Below are positions 46,758 through 59,625 of a stretch of 64,000 nt of DNA, in pieces. How positions within the stretch are numbered: the stretch's first letter is position 1; each line of letters begins with the position of its first letter. The position numbers and the translations under genes were made by a program. This DNA is from Torreya grandis (Eukaryota > Streptophyta > Pinopsida > Cupressales > Taxaceae), in NCBI GenBank assembly GCA_037957365.1, contig JARHVA010000224.1, positions 3,445,501 through 3,509,500 on the forward strand. The letters are read 5' to 3'. The notes under the pieces were generated by a model. That model saw nothing but the letters and a program-made list of their open reading frames with translations. It had not been told where the DNA came from and searched no databases.

Positions 46758-47300
46758 GTGATGCCTGCTTCTAAGAAGCCCCCCATCCCTAAAACCATAG
46801 ACCCATCACCTCCAACACCTTTAAATGATTCTTATTCAACCATCCTAAAAAGGTTGTTACAAACTTCTTCCATTATCTTACCACCTATCAAACCATTCCA
46901 CCCTTCCAATACCAAACCCTCCTGGTTCAATGATAACTTGATATGTGTATACCATAGGGTATTGAGACTTGACATGGAGAACTGTAAATCTCTTTAAGTA
47001 TTCATTCATAGCCTATATGATAAGGATGATCTATTATTGGATGAACCTCTCTTACCCCTATTACCAATCCAACCATCAACCCAACCTATCCAACATTTAC
47101 CTTCTCCACCACTCTCACCCAAGAGTGAGGAGTAGGAACCAAAACAACCTTCAAACCTGGCAAATCCCCTCATCCACACTATTCTTATGGTTACCCGATC
47201 TTGGGCCCAATAGAAGGACAAGGTAAAATCCAAAGTATCCATTCCTTAGACATACCCTTCAACCCCTAAAACTTCAAACCAAACCTAAACACCTATACCT
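46758..47300 (+). pseudogene. Gag zinc-finger-like motif 2 of element F
   Basis: YSTILKRLLQTSSIILPPIK and KPSWFNDNLICVYHRVLRLD then MENCKSL (46830-46998) repeat the arrangement of motif 1: linker, Trp-Phe, C-x-YHRV and a Cys four residues after the position of the missing His, here Leu-Asp in place of His-Gly. The continuation in another frame, KVFIHSLYDKDDLLLDEPLL, matches the LK-x-x-IQ tail. This is a second, more decayed copy about 1.6 kb downstream of the first. Confidence 0.6.
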
Positions 47301-47935
47301 TCACCTATGCCACCACCAAAACCCAAAGTATCCATTTTGGGAGCCTCTCCTTCCAACCCTTCTAACTCCATCAAGCATATCATGTTTAAACAACTTCACC
47401 AAATAATGGTGAACATGAACCTTTATGAACTAATCAACACCTTTACCCACTATATACAGGAACTGATAGAAGCTCTACAATGTATAGAGGTTCAACCAGA
47501 TGACTCTCAACCTCTTGTACCCTTTGTTGGAGCCCTTCAACTTTCTGCCTTCATCACCTTTTAGGATTTTGAAATACCTCCCATTCATCTAGAATATTTT
47601 GATCCTCCCCTCTTTATTACCATGTACATCAATCAAATCCACATCAAAAGGGTAATGATTTATGGAGGATCTAGCATCAACATTATCTCCTCCCATGCTT
47701 ATGATCAACTTCAGCTACCTAAGAACATCATATCAAAAAGTGTATTGGTTCTTTGCTCCTTCAATGATACCATGGCCATTACCTTGTGGATAGTTGTTAT
47801 CCATATCCACTTGGGACATCATACCATTCCTAAACTATTTTACATTATAGAGGGTGAGTTCCAATACAATATGTTACTTGAATGCCTTTGGATCCATGCC
47901 ATGAGTTGTGTCGCTTCTACCTTACATTGATGTGT
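47301..47935 (+). pseudogene. Aspartic protease of element F
   Basis: MFKQLHQIMVNMNLYELINT and YIQELIEALQ (47380-47490) are the pre-protease linker. The protease proper starts MYINQIHIKRVMIYGGSSIN (47622), where the family has IDGGSxxN. The catalytic Asp is replaced by Tyr (TAT at 47664). It ends with FYIIEGEFQYNMLLECLWIH and VASTLH, the usual LLGRPWIH-x-x-x-AVPSTLHQ in altered form. An Asp-to-Tyr change at the active site kills the enzyme. Confidence 0.78.
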
Positions 47936-48960
47936 CAAATTTAAGCACAAAGGTCAAGTTGTTACCATTAAAATTGACCCTATTCCTTTTTCCTCTTGAA
48001 ATATGACATATTAGCCTAACGATGTTCTTATTCTTCCCTCATCCACTTCACCATCAGCTACTAACAACACTACCTCATCACCAGCCAAAGCCCATAGCAC
48101 TCCCACCCACAATAGTGATGAATCTTCAGTTAGCTCATTTATCCCTTCTTCCCAGATTCTCATAGAGGACCCCTTGGAATCCACATTCTAATGTCTCTCA
48201 CTAGGGGAGTATTATATTTTAGCCTTGGATATTTTCCCTATTCTATAAGAGTATAGGAACCTCAAACATGACCCTTCCTATGATCCCAACATCAAAACCA
48301 TCATCCCTTTTGGACCCCCCAACAATTAAAAAAATTTCATCTATGGGGGACTTGATCAACCACTTCTCACTCTTACCACTATCTCATCCATCCAACCATT
48401 CACCTTTGATTTTTCTTATCTCAAAAAACTAGCCTTTGCTAAATCTTAGATCTATAGGTGTGCCTAGAAGGGGTTTGGTCTCAGCCTCTATGAATAGGGA
48501 CCTCATGAGCTACCCATAATCAAAACCCAAAAACCTCATGAGTTATTTGGCCTTGGGTTCATACCACCAGAAGAACCCACCTCACCAAAACCCATGACCA
48601 CTATCGATGAGGATGTCCCATCCTCACTATCCCCACCTTCCTTAAAGTTTGAGGACTTTGATATCATCCGATATAATTTTTTTTATCAATATAATTAGTT
48701 TGGGCCCCTTAACTTACCAAAAGATGGCTAAACTAAAACCCTTCCTCTCATCCATCCTAAAATGATAAAGATAGATTCTCATATCATCAACACCATCCAA
48801 CATCAAGACAATGATTCCATTCTCACCTACCTCGATGTGAGGGATTATTTTATCCATAAATCTCTTCCTCTTGAGAACCAAACCATGCTGAATGAATCCA
48901 ATATCGATGTCAATTTGGGTACTCAAGATAACCCCCATATTTTCAAAATCAACCAATCCT
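47936..48960 (+). pseudogene. Linker with G-patch-like segment in element F
   Basis: A Thr/Ser-rich linker is followed near 48450-48570 by KGFGLSLYE, GPHELPIIKTQKP and LFGLGFIPPEE. This fits the G-patch layout GxGLG ... GLGF and corresponds in place to 30285-30410 of element E. An acidic and Ser/Pro-rich stretch (DEDVPSSLSPPSLKFEDFD) leads to the RT. Confidence 0.55.
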
Positions 48961-50290
48961 TAAATTTCATGGAGCAATAAGATTACCCTTCTTTCCTTCA
49001 TGACCGTAACATAGTGTTTGCTTGGTCTTATAAAGATATGCCCAAAATTAACGCTTTTATTACCCTCCACAATATTGTCACCTATCTTGAGGTTAAGATG
49101 GTTCAGCAAAAACTTCATAGAATACATCCTTGCATTTCCCTTCTAGTCAAAGAATAACTTTAATGTCTCTTATCCATCAACTTCATTAAGCCCATTGACT
49201 ATCCACAATGGGTTTCTAACATCATTCCCATTACCAAACCCATAGGGATACTTCAACTCTGCATCACCTTTCATGATCTCAACCTCGCTTGCCCAAAGGA
49301 TGACTTTCCTTTGCCGAACATCGACCAACTTGTTGATCTTATAGCTGACCATGAAATATTATCTCTCATGGATGGTTTATTGGGATATATTTAGATCTTG
49401 ATTTCCACCAAATATCAACATAAAAATTCCTTTATCACCCTATGGGGAACTTTTTGTTACAAGGTCATGTTTTTTAGTCTAGAAAATGCTAGAGTAACCT
49501 ATCAGTATGCCATGACCTATATTTTCCATGATCTCATCCATAAAATTGTAGAGGACTATGTGGATGATCTCCTTATTAAATACAAACACTGCAAGGATCA
49601 CCTAGCCATTTTCACAATAATATTTGATTGACTGATCCATTATCATGTTAGGTTCAACCCAAAGAAATGTATTTTTGGGGTCTTATTAAGAAATCTTCTT
49701 AGCTTTATCATCTCTCTTCGAGGATTCAAAATAGACAGTACCAAAGTTAGAGCAATCTTAGAGATTCCTCCTCCTACTAACCTTAAGTAACTTCATAGCA
49801 TGCAGGGAAATCTCCAATCCATTTGTCACTTCATATCTCAATTATCTAATAGATGTCAAGCCTTTCAACATCTCCTTAAGAAAGACACCTCTTTTAAATG
49901 GACTAAGGACTATCAACAAGCATTTGATTCAATCAAGGAGTACCTTCTTTCTCCACCTATTCTTATTCCACCTAGAGAAGACCAACCCTTCTACCTTTAT
50001 ATATCTACCACGAACCATTCCTTAGGGGTAATGCTCGCTCATCATGATGAACATAATAAAGAGAAATCCATCTACTACATTAGTTGCATACTTATAGACT
50101 ATGAGACTTGGTATAATCATCTTGAGAAACTTTACCTCACCTTAGTCTTTGCTCCAAACTTCATCACTGCCTTCTTAATCACAAAACTTATGCCATCACT
50201 AACACTAACCCACTCAAGTACATGCACTATAAACCATACCAAAACCAATGTATGGCAAAGTGGCTCATGATCTTAAATAAGTTTGATCTT
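48961..50290 (+). pseudogene. Reverse transcriptase and RNase H of element F
   Basis: RT blocks in order: VFAWSYKDMPKINAF (about 49014), HRIHPCISLLVKE, YPQWVSNIIPITKPIGIL (49200), LNLACPKDDFPLPNIDQL (49281), LIADHEILSLMDG, FFSLENARVTYQYAMTYIFH and EDYVDDLLIKYKH (YVDD at 49557-49568, intact), then FNPKKCIFGV. The thumb/connection follows with SICHFISQLSNRCQAFQHLL. RNase H: PFYLYISTTNHSLGVMLAHH (about 49990) and YYISCILIDYETWYNHLEKL. The active-site YVDD is preserved, unlike in E and D, but stops and frameshifts break the frame. Confidence 0.87.
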
Positions 50291-50780
50291 GAGTTCCTTT
50301 AACAAAAGAATATTAAAGGGAAAGTCATCATTGACCAATTGGCCAAAGATCCTCTACTAGACAAACAACTGCTTCATCTTGATTTTCCAAATGAGTCCAT
50401 CACAACTCTTTCCCAAAAAGAACCCACCTATAAAATGACCATGTTTTTCAATGGATCTAAATACCAACACGGTGGATATTTTGAAGTTATCCTCATTCCC
50501 CTTAATGGTGAACCTCTCACCCTTTCCTTTAAACTTGACTTTGAATGCACCAACAATGTGGATGAGTATGAATCCCTAGTCATACGTCTCCAAACCACTC
50601 TAATCTTAAGGGTCAAGATAATCAGTATCTATGGTGACTCTCAACTTGTGATCAACTAGGTCAATAGATATTATCAATGTAAAAATGATGTCCTATTGAA
50701 TTAAAAATAACTCATAGATGTACTATATAACATCATTTGATCATCACCTTCTCTAGTCAGTTCCATGATCTACCAACAAG
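50291..50780 (+). pseudogene. Second (archaeal-type) RNase H of element F
   Basis: An open segment at 50339-50659 gives YKMTMFFNGSKYQHGGYFEV, LTLSFKLDFECTNNVDEYES and IYGDSQLVIN. These correspond to the FDGS, EYEAL and GDSxLVI blocks of the Tat extra RNase H. The first catalytic Asp is Asn here (FFNGS). The Glu and the last Asp remain. Confidence 0.75.
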
Positions 50781-52192
50781 TTCATGAATATGATATCTTC
50801 CCTTGCTTCCCAAATTATATCTCAACTTATCGAATCTAAAATATTTATCACCATCCATCATTTTATGACACCGTCATATATTAGTTCTGACATTCCCACC
50901 ATTTTTAGTGTGGAATCATCTCCTTCTGGCATTTGGTACAACCAAACTTTTAACTACCTTAACCTTGACATTGTTCATCCCAACCTTTCAAGGAATTCTT
51001 GAAGAGCCTTTGTTCAGAGTACCTCTCATTATACGATATTAGGGGGAATCCTTTATAAACATGGCTTTGATGGCCTCCTTCTCCATTGTATGCATAGTCA
51101 TGAAGCTTCCCACACTATCAATGAAACACATGACAATATCTGTGAGGGACATTTTAGTGGCCTAACTATCACTAAATATATCTTTCACCTTGGATACTAT
51201 TGACCCAACCTTAATCAATATTGTTGTGATTATGTAAATAAGTGAGTCAAGTGTTAACAACATGCTAATTTACATCATGCACTAGCCCATGGCCTTTGAG
51301 TATCCAAAGACTATTGTCCCTTCTTACAATGAGGTCTCAATCTTATTAGGGAAATCAATCTTCATTATTCACAATGACACCAATACTTAATTACCACTAC
51401 TGAATATTTCAACAAGTGGGTGGAAGCCATTCCTCTTATCTTAATAAAAGCTGAAAATATTATCGATTTCATCAATCATCATATCATCTACTGCTTTGAA
51501 TTTCCCCATAAGATCATCACTGATAATGGCAAATATTAAAAAAACAAGAAAGTCCAAGATCTTGTGATGCTTTTGGCATCAAATTAAGATTTTCCTTGCC
51601 TTATCATCCCTAAAAAAATAGATAGGCAGAAGCCTCTAACAAAACCCTCACCAAAATTCTAACCAAAGTAGTAAGTGTTTCAAGTCAGGATTGGCACTTG
51701 CACATCCCTTTCACTTTATGGGCCTAGTGCACTAGCATTCAAACCTCTACAGGTGATACTCTTTTCTTTCTCATCTTTTGATCTAAGTCAATCTTTGGTC
51801 TCAAAGTCTGGATACCCTCTTTTTTAATATATTTACATGAAATCCTTTCTGAGAGTGATTATCATCAATAACATCTTGCATGTCTCGAACTCCTTGACGA
51901 ACGTTGCCTCATAGCTCTTAATCATATTCATGTCTATCAAGAATGAATCAAGTGTGCATACAAAAAACACCTAAAAGAGTGAGAATTCATTATAAAATAT
52001 CTCATCCTTGAGGAAAACCAACATGTAACTAATATGGAAAAAATCAAAAGAGACAAGTTTACCTTTAATTGGCTTGGACCCTACATCATAACCCATAAGT
52101 ATGGATCAGAAGCTTATCATTTGTCTTTTCTTGAAGGAAAATTAGAACCTAAGACTCTCAATGCTTTGCATCTAAATCCTTTTTATTTTTAA
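50781..52192 (+). pseudogene. Integrase of element F
   Basis: Zinc-binding and core parts are broken but readable. HEASHTINETHDNICEGHFS (about 51101) and ITKYIFHLGYY carry the first His pair. YLITTTEYFNKWVEAIPLIL (51384) and ENIIDFINHHIIYCFEFPHK then IITDNGKY (51510-51536) carry the second acidic block. After a decayed stretch, DKFTFNWLGPYIITHKYGSE (about 52050) and a final LHLNPFYF reach stop TAA at 52190-52192. This matches the C-terminal GPY-like region of Tat integrases. Confidence 0.8.
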
Positions 52193-54480
52193 ATTAGGAT
52201 CACATTCACCTTTATGTCTAAATTAAGCTCATCCCTTGGTTTACGAGATTTTCACTTTCCCTACACATTCACCTATCCCTCTCCCTTTGAGGACAATTGA
52301 TTAAAACATAGGACCATGTGATTATCTGTCATAGTTATAGCCTAATACTAAGCATGGATATCATGGATCTACCCATGGCATAGTTCTCATGTATACTTTT
52401 CATCTCTCATCACATGGAATCCCATGATCAGTTGTCTCTCAAACCACTTCCCCTTATCTATCATTAACCTTTTGTGCTACAAGTCTTGCCTCCATAGACC
52501 TCACAACCTAAATAGAATTTTCCATGTCTAAACCTAGCATTAAAAATCAAATTGGGATACCAAAATATCACTTGGGTCTATATCTCTAAAATTACAGACT
52601 GCTTCCTTGAAGGATAGTTGCCCAATAACTAAATTGTTTAAAGATAGACTACTCCCTCGAAGGATAGCTATAAAAATCCAACTTTAGACTAATCCCTTGA
52701 AGGATGGACAAGATAAGTTTGTCAAAAAAATCATTTGAATATTTTTTCATAGATCAACTTCACCAACCCCTCAAAACACCAAAAGCAAAAAATAACCCTG
52801 TATCAAAATCAAAATACATGAGACACAATCAGATTCTACATATGGTATTAGTAAACTTCCTGCATCGATTATTCTACACATTATATTAAGGCATGGACTT
52901 TTCTATTATGATTCTTTGGTCACCTATACAAGGGGCAAGCTAACCCACATCAGGTTACCATATTACCATTTCCCATTCAACAATATAGCTATCACCTACT
53001 TTCCCTTCTGAAAACTCTCTAAAACAAAGGGACTATGAACTTAATTGACACAAATTGATCATGATACCTTATTTTTCAATCAAAGCATGCTCATGCAAAT
53101 TATTTGAAAGGATTATTTTCATTAACTTGAATCCAACTTCAGTTTTGTTAGGCCTTTGTCAATGAAAAATTCATGCCTTTTTCTTACCCTATCATTATTA
53201 GTTCATGTCGACATGTGTCTCATAATTATTATCCCTTTCCCACATTTTTTTATCTACACTTACTTTATGTGTTTTCATATCATATATCATATCCAAACAT
53301 TTAGTATTATTATCATCTTAACATTAATCCATCTTAATCCATTCATCCATATCGTATCCACACATTCAAAACATTAATATAAAACACTAATCCATATATA
53401 TCACAACAAACATCAATCAAATCATCACTCATATCATAAAAATAATCCTCCAAAACCACAATCCAAACCATCCTATCCATGATCATGGCCATGAACAAAC
53501 ACATCATCCACAATATAATCACCAAAAACTATCAATATATTAAATTCAAAATCAAAAGCATATTTTAATTACCTTATCTTATCATCACATAAATCATCCA
53601 TAATCCTCAACATCATATCTATAAAAACACAAACCAAACCATATTATCCATTAACATGTCATTATATGCCTAAAATACAAATCCACATATCACCTTATAG
53701 AGCATGGGGCATGAGCATCCTACCATTTCCTCATATCAAAACATATACCATGCACATTCATAAACATCAAAACTAATGAATCATAAATAAACCACATTCA
53801 TAACCATAATCACATATCCCTAATATTTAATATATACCACATCATCATATAAATAAAATCAAAACATCAATCACATGTCTACAATTAGATCTATCAACAC
53901 ACACATCATCCATTCTATACAAACCAATCATCACCTAAAATAAACACATATATTCATCATAAGGTCACACATCTCATTACAATTATATTTTAATCACATC
54001 ATCATACAAATGAAATAATCCATGAACATCAATATCACATCCATCAATACACAACATCACATGCCTATAACTATGAATCCACATATCATCTTATTGAGCA
54101 TGGGGCATAAACAACCTATCATTTCATCATAACAACACATATATCATGAACAACCATAAAAATTATAACATACCTAAACTAATTAACTATAAATTCCATG
54201 AGCATCATCCCTAATAATCTCACAACATCAAATAAACACAACAACCATAAAAACCATTGACATCAATAAGCATCCACAATCATCATAAAATATCATCATC
54301 ATATACATCATAATATAAGTAATACATGTTAATGATTATACAAATACTCAACAAGAAATGCATTAATGATGTATAAATATCTCTCATATATACATCTCAC
54401 ATCATTTGCATGCAAGCTGATATCAAAATAAAAAACATATACATCATATAATCTCCTCTATCAGGCCCTTGGGATACCAC
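52193..54480 (+). other. 3' region of element F, first part: low-complexity and tandem DNA
   Basis: Three units of about 50 bp on CTTGAAGGATAG lie at 52595-52710. From about 53290 to 54450 the sequence is dominated by CATCATA, ACATCA and CACATA phrases. Within it a longer unit recurs: GAGCATGGGGCATGAGCATC near 53700 and GAGCATGGGGCATAAACAAC near 54090, a period of about 385-390 bp. No protein or LTR signal seen. Confidence 0.6.
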
Positions 54481-54689
54481 TACCACTGGCCCCCTCTGCT
54501 CTTACTCCTACACTTGTACCTTCACCTACAATACCATTTGGTAATGGTCCCTCTGATATCCCTATTTGCCCCACTATCAAGGCCCATTATCCTAGAGTAA
54601 GTATAGATGGCCCACCTATTAAACTAGCCTTGTACTCTTTATACCTCATCTCCAATGGCAACTAAACCAGTACTATCACCTCATAATAT

Positions 54690-56165
54690 CTCAACTCCTT
54701 AATAGTGGTTAAGTACCATATCCTTGAAACTATATTAAGTGGTCCTCTTGCTACTGCTATGACCACTCTTGCCCTTTATCTCAAGGAATCTCTTTCTTGA
54801 GTCACTAACCTAAGAGAGATCCTCACTTGATCTCACTCTCTAGTCAGTGTCATCACCTACCCTTGTAAAGTGACAATATGACTTTGTAAAGTATCCATTT
54901 GTCCCTATAATATATTAATCTAGGCTTGTGATTTTTTTAGTGTTGCTACTACCTATCCATCTTATGTTAATGCCCCAATGATATCCCAATCCATAGGTTG
55001 TTTCCCCCATCACCCCATTCAAAATTTGTCACTACATATCTAGCTTGGTACCACATTATGTAACAATCTACAACACCTGCATCATCAATGATAGATCTTG
55101 TGGGTAGCTCCTCTTAATCCAATATGACATCCTATGGCTATAGCTCTGGGAGTAAGAACTCTACATCCTTCCTTCTATATCATTGAAAATATGGTAGGAT
55201 CCCCTACACTAGGCCAAACTATCTCTGCACATAGTCAAATAATATAATCTTAGTTTCCCCATCCCACCTCCCATAAATCCAACACCATCTTTATAGTGAT
55301 AACATGTGAAATATATACCCTACCCACCTTAGCCAGCCCACATATGTCCTTCACACTACATCACCTATCACTAATCCCTCTAAAGCATCCATGAACCAAT
55401 CTATGTCTCTAGCACCACTGCCATCCCCTGTCAACACATAATCTCCTATTTATCTCATAAAAACCTCTTTGTAATCTATCAAAGAATAAATAGCCCATAG
55501 TAGCCCCAAAGGTCTCAAAAACTGAATATGATTATAAGTCTAGTAATGGAGCATGAACCTACCACTAATCTCATATCACCTATATGTTTAATGGGCCCAA
55601 ATCTCCTTGTAGATATACACTAATAACATGGGGACCCAACCAAACATAATCCTCATCAACAACATCTCCACTAGTACTCCCAAAAGTAGATAAGGGAATT
55701 AGCCACTGCTCAAATTTGATAGCACAAAGTAAGACACCCCATCATCATCAAGTTCAATAAACACATATCTCTTGGGGCCCTCTAGTATAGTGGCCCATAT
55801 CATACACCACTTGCATGATATTTGGCCTGAACCTGATCTGCTCCATATATTAGATCCATGTCGTAGTCCCTCTCTTCACTCTCTATGTGATAAATCAACT
55901 CCCCTCAAATGTGTAGCCATGTAATCTATTAAATATCCTCTAAGAGAATCATCATCTCCCATGTTGATATCAAAAATGTGTTTGTGGCCAGATCCCATCT
56001 CTTGATGAGTGTCATAAGCATTACTACATCTCATAGTAAGTGTTGGTAATATCTCATGGCCCCTAGGCTAACCTCCTCCATATACCTCCACTCATCATCT
56101 GTCATCCCATCATGGACCTCAACATACATCCTAGAGACTCAATACCTCATCTAAATCTGGTCATA
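54690..56165 (-). pseudogene. Antisense plant mobile domain plus coiled coil within element F
   Basis: The minus strand, opposite to F, reads as a decayed plant mobile domain protein (the PMD family linked to MAIN/MAIL1 and to transposons). In order: MTDDEWRYMEE (56105), LIKRWDLATNTFLISTWEMM then ILLEDI (about 56003-55930; the family has RWRPETHTFHLPFGEMTITLxD), GWVPMLLVYIYKEIW (about 55635), FMDALEGLVIGDVV then RTYVG (about 55400), ILFDYVQR-stop-FGLV (about 55230; family V-x-RQFGL-x-Q), and IMWYQARYV (about 55070). A coiled coil follows near 54900-54730: MDTLQSHIVTLQG, VMTLTRE, VRISLRLVTQERDSL. Stops and frameshifts throughout. It was probably carried as cargo by F. Confidence 0.65.
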
Positions 56166-58088
56166 GACCTACACAACCAAAATATTAGCATGCATGCTTA
56201 GACCTAAGTATCAACCTACACCTAGTACATCACTTTAAATAATTGGATGCTTCTATTTAGCTACACTCTACCCATGGACCCCTCATCCTATAAACCACCA
56301 TCCACTATCTACAAATTTTTAAGTGTTTACCCAATTTAACACCTTTTACAAACTTTCAACCACTCTTTCCAATACACCTTTATCCCACTTTAAAAACATT
56401 AAACACACTTTACAAAACCTTGAAATAATTATGACACTTTCCAAACTATAATGAACTTTACACATTTCACATTTAACACTTTTCACACTATAACAAACCT
56501 TTCCAACCTTTCAAACATATAACAAACATTTAAAATATCTTAACATACTTTAAATACTTTACAACATTACCCATCAAACCATTTTTTATCATTTTTTTAC
56601 CTCACTTTCCTTGAACCCTTAAACCGTTGATGTTTCATGAAACTATCGATGGCCCCTTAGGCTTTTTTACCCCTGGTGCTCAACCATTAGTAGTTAACTT
56701 GAACCACTGATATTTATTATGTGTGACCATCGATGACATAACTCAAACCCTAAACCTCCCCCAACCTCTATAAAATACCTAAATTTCAAACATTAACCTA
56801 CATAAAATTAATCCACAACCCATTCCCAACCTAACACAACCTCCCTCACTCAATTTCATCCATGACATTGACCAATTTCATCCAAAAATCATATAGGGAA
56901 TCATTTTCCCTAAACCCTACCCAAAATGATTACCAAACCCTATCCCTATAAAACTCAAATTCAAAACAACAATTTTAACTATACTATAAATTTCAAAACT
57001 CCCCTACCTCATTCTGTGATCATTGACATGGTTGAAGCCCTCATCCTGCCAATTGATCATGCCCTCATCCACCCTCCATTGACTCAACTCTTGGTCAAGC
57101 TGACACAAATGATTAACCAATCAATTCCCTCTACCTCACCAAGCTCAAGCACAAATTGACTAAATGTATAAACACATAAATCAAAATGCCAAATGTCAAC
57201 ACGTAATAATGGTTTTACATTTTTACTTTTTATCTTTCAGCTTTTAGGGTTTTTCTTGACCATCAATAGTCAAGGTGACCATCAAAAGTTGACCTTACGG
57301 AAGACCCTAACCATCGATGGTTGGGGTCTCACCCTTTTCAAAATTTTCAATTCACCCCATTTAGGTGTTGAACTTTTGGGAGATTACCTAATCCTTGAAT
57401 TAAGCAGACCTTGCACTCTCGGAGTATACCCTTCTCTAACAACAAGTTTACTCATGTCCACCTCGATGTTGGCTATTTTGATCCAAACCATTTTCATGTG
57501 TTACAAATACTTTACATTGGTCATTTTGACCATATTGACTGACCTTACCATGTTGAATTTTTTTCAAATTGCACCACCTCATGCGTGATTAGAGACCATT
57601 TGTGTTGCTTCAAGGGAGCACTTCCTACCCTAAATACCCATGAACAACATTGAACCTATTTAGCAGACTTCATAAGAATGACCCAATCAGTTATGGCCAA
57701 CATTGTGGATCAGTTATCCTTGTCACATGTCTCCCTAGAACTTGACCTTATTTTTACCAACATTGGCAACTCTAGTCTTTGCATAATTTTGATTATTGCA
57801 CTTAGTCACATTTTATGCATGCATTTGCATCTCAAAGGCCCAACCCTTTTATGTCACTTAACTCATGACTCACCATTTACAAACTTATCAAACCTCGATC
57901 TGTCTTTGTTTTCACCTCATCAACTCCTAGTTTGAGGGGAAACACCTCCTCCCATACTCAAGGCAATAAAACCTTGAATAGTGATTTTAACACCTCCTCC
58001 TATGCTCAGGGAAATCAAACTTTAACCATCAATCTACTTTTGTTTTACATCTTGTTAATTAAAATCTACATAATAAAAAGAGGCAAAA
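56166..58088 (+). other. 3' region of element F, last part, with polypurine tract
   Basis: From 56290 to 56590 the DNA is a degenerate run of TTTACAAACTTT and TTAACACTTT phrases. Near 56620-56740 and 57245-57320 are further ACCATCGATGGT-like units of the kind seen in the F LTRs. Open frames at 56926-57159 and 57193-57588 have no family signature. The purine-rich AAAAAGAGGCAAAA at 58075-58088 is the polypurine tract before the 3' LTR. Confidence 0.55.
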
Positions 58089-59490
58089 TGTAGACACTCA
58101 AATGCTACACATGATAGTTTTAGATGTTGAAATACCTTAGATCCCTACCTAACCCTGAGTCTAGTTAACTACTCATATAACTAGGTTCACCCACTTGCTA
58201 ACCTAAACCTTTTAATCCACCTCATTTTAACTTAATTTCACCCATTTTCCTCTAGATCCTCGACCAATAATGGTTAGCTTAACCATCAATAGTTAGCTTG
58301 ATCATCGATGGTCAGGTCATCAACCTAATTTAAAACCATTTTTAGCTGTATACGAGATAAGCATGGCACAATTTAGCAACTTACCTTATGCGATGCTAAC
58401 AAGCTTTAAAGCATTATAAATGATAACTTTATCTTCCATCTTGATTAGAAACTTCTTCCTACACAATTATCAACCTCATCCTATTAAAGGAGAGAAGTAG
58501 AAAGTGAAAAGGATCCATAAATCCACAAATCCATGTCCAGGCTATCAAATCTTCTTGCACAGGTATCCAACATCCATTTAACAAGCAAGTAATATCAATG
58601 GAGACTCGAACCTCTGTCTAAATCACTTTTGAAGTCTAAAGTATTGTCACTCTATCCAAATTAATTTAGTTATCTATCAAGTTATAGGTAACTTTGTACT
58701 TATTTCTTCATTTCATTTCATTTCTAAATACTCATACCTGATCTAAGCTCATCATCAAGCCTTATATTAATAACCAAACCCATATTCTAACCCTCACTTG
58801 ACCATTTACCCAATTTTTAATTCATTTTTTGAACATTTCCAAAATTTCATAGGCAATCACCGATGGTTATCCCAATCATTGATGGTCACCCCAACTATCG
58901 ATGATCACTCATCTATCAACAGTTATCCCAACCACCGATGGTTCACCCAACCATTGACGATCATTGTGGTAGAAAATAATAACAATTTATTTTCACCCTA
59001 TTAACCCCAATCAAATCCTGATTTTTGTGTTCTTGCTTATTCACAAAGACTTCTCTAATTTTTTGAACTTGACCCCAACTATCTTAGCATGAGTATTGGC
59101 CCATTTTTTGTTACATTTAGTCATTTTCATTGAATAAGAATTTCATTTTCCTCTTCTTACATGCATTTAATTTCATGTTATTGAATGCAAGTGTTTCTTT
59201 CTTTTCATCAATATCAACTTAATTATTATAAATAATGGATTAATAGCCTCCTAGCAAGCATACGCTTCTTGGATCTAGCTCACGCTAACCAATCCACTCA
59301 ACTATTTTGCTAATAACTCCTTTTTTATCTTGTCTTTCTTATCTATAGGTTATTCCTTCTAAGCCAAAGAGGAGTTCCCATCATCATCTGGATCATGTGC
59401 ACACTTTTACCATGTATTCTCTTACACACCCCTTTTTCTAGTTTCTTACTTACTTCCAAATTAAGAAATGAGTAGAAATTAAGAGAAACA
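58089..59490 (+). repeat. 3' LTR of element F (1402 bp)
   Basis: Partner of 41363-42742. It starts TGTAGACACT and ends AGAGAAACA, so the termini are intact here. The TATA box is at 59225-59234. Clusters of ACCATCGATGGT-type palindromes lie at 58258-58325 and 58858-58965; one extra unit near 58295-58318 accounts for part of the length difference. Confidence 0.87.
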
Positions 59491-59495
59491 CCAAC

Positions 59496-59625
59496 CGTTC
59501 CCTTGAGGGGCATCATAGAGTTCATCCATTTCCATTGAAGTTGTAGGCATGCAATACCTTTTAATTCTTTGAGAAGACATTACTATTCCTATAGTTTGCA
59601 ACTCATTCCCAAATAGGGAAAAAAA
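59496..59625 (+). other. 3' region of element E right of F, with polypurine tract
   Basis: A 130-bp remnant of the E 3' region between F and the E 3' LTR. It ends in AAATAGGGAAAAAAA (59611-59625), a good polypurine tract directly before the LTR start TATAGACAA. This is what marks 59626-60795 as a 3' LTR and not a stray copy. Confidence 0.65.

Larger units (their letters stand above)
41363..59490 (+). mobile_element. Element F: 18-kb Tat/Ogre-like retrotransposon inside the 3' region of E
   Basis: LTRs at 41363-42742 and 58089-59490 are direct repeats, starting TG/AG-TAGACA and ending AAGAGAAACA or AAGAGAAATA. The flanks CCAAA (41358-41362) and CCAAC (59491-59495) are an imperfect 5-bp target duplication. 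The right LTR is preceded by the purine-rich AAAAAGAGGCAAAA. Plus-strand order: primer-binding site, leader, gag with a long proline-rich extension, protease, G-patch, RT, RNase H, second RNase H, integrase, then a 5.9-kb 3' region that holds an antisense plant mobile domain. Many stops; no longer active. Confidence 0.87.
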
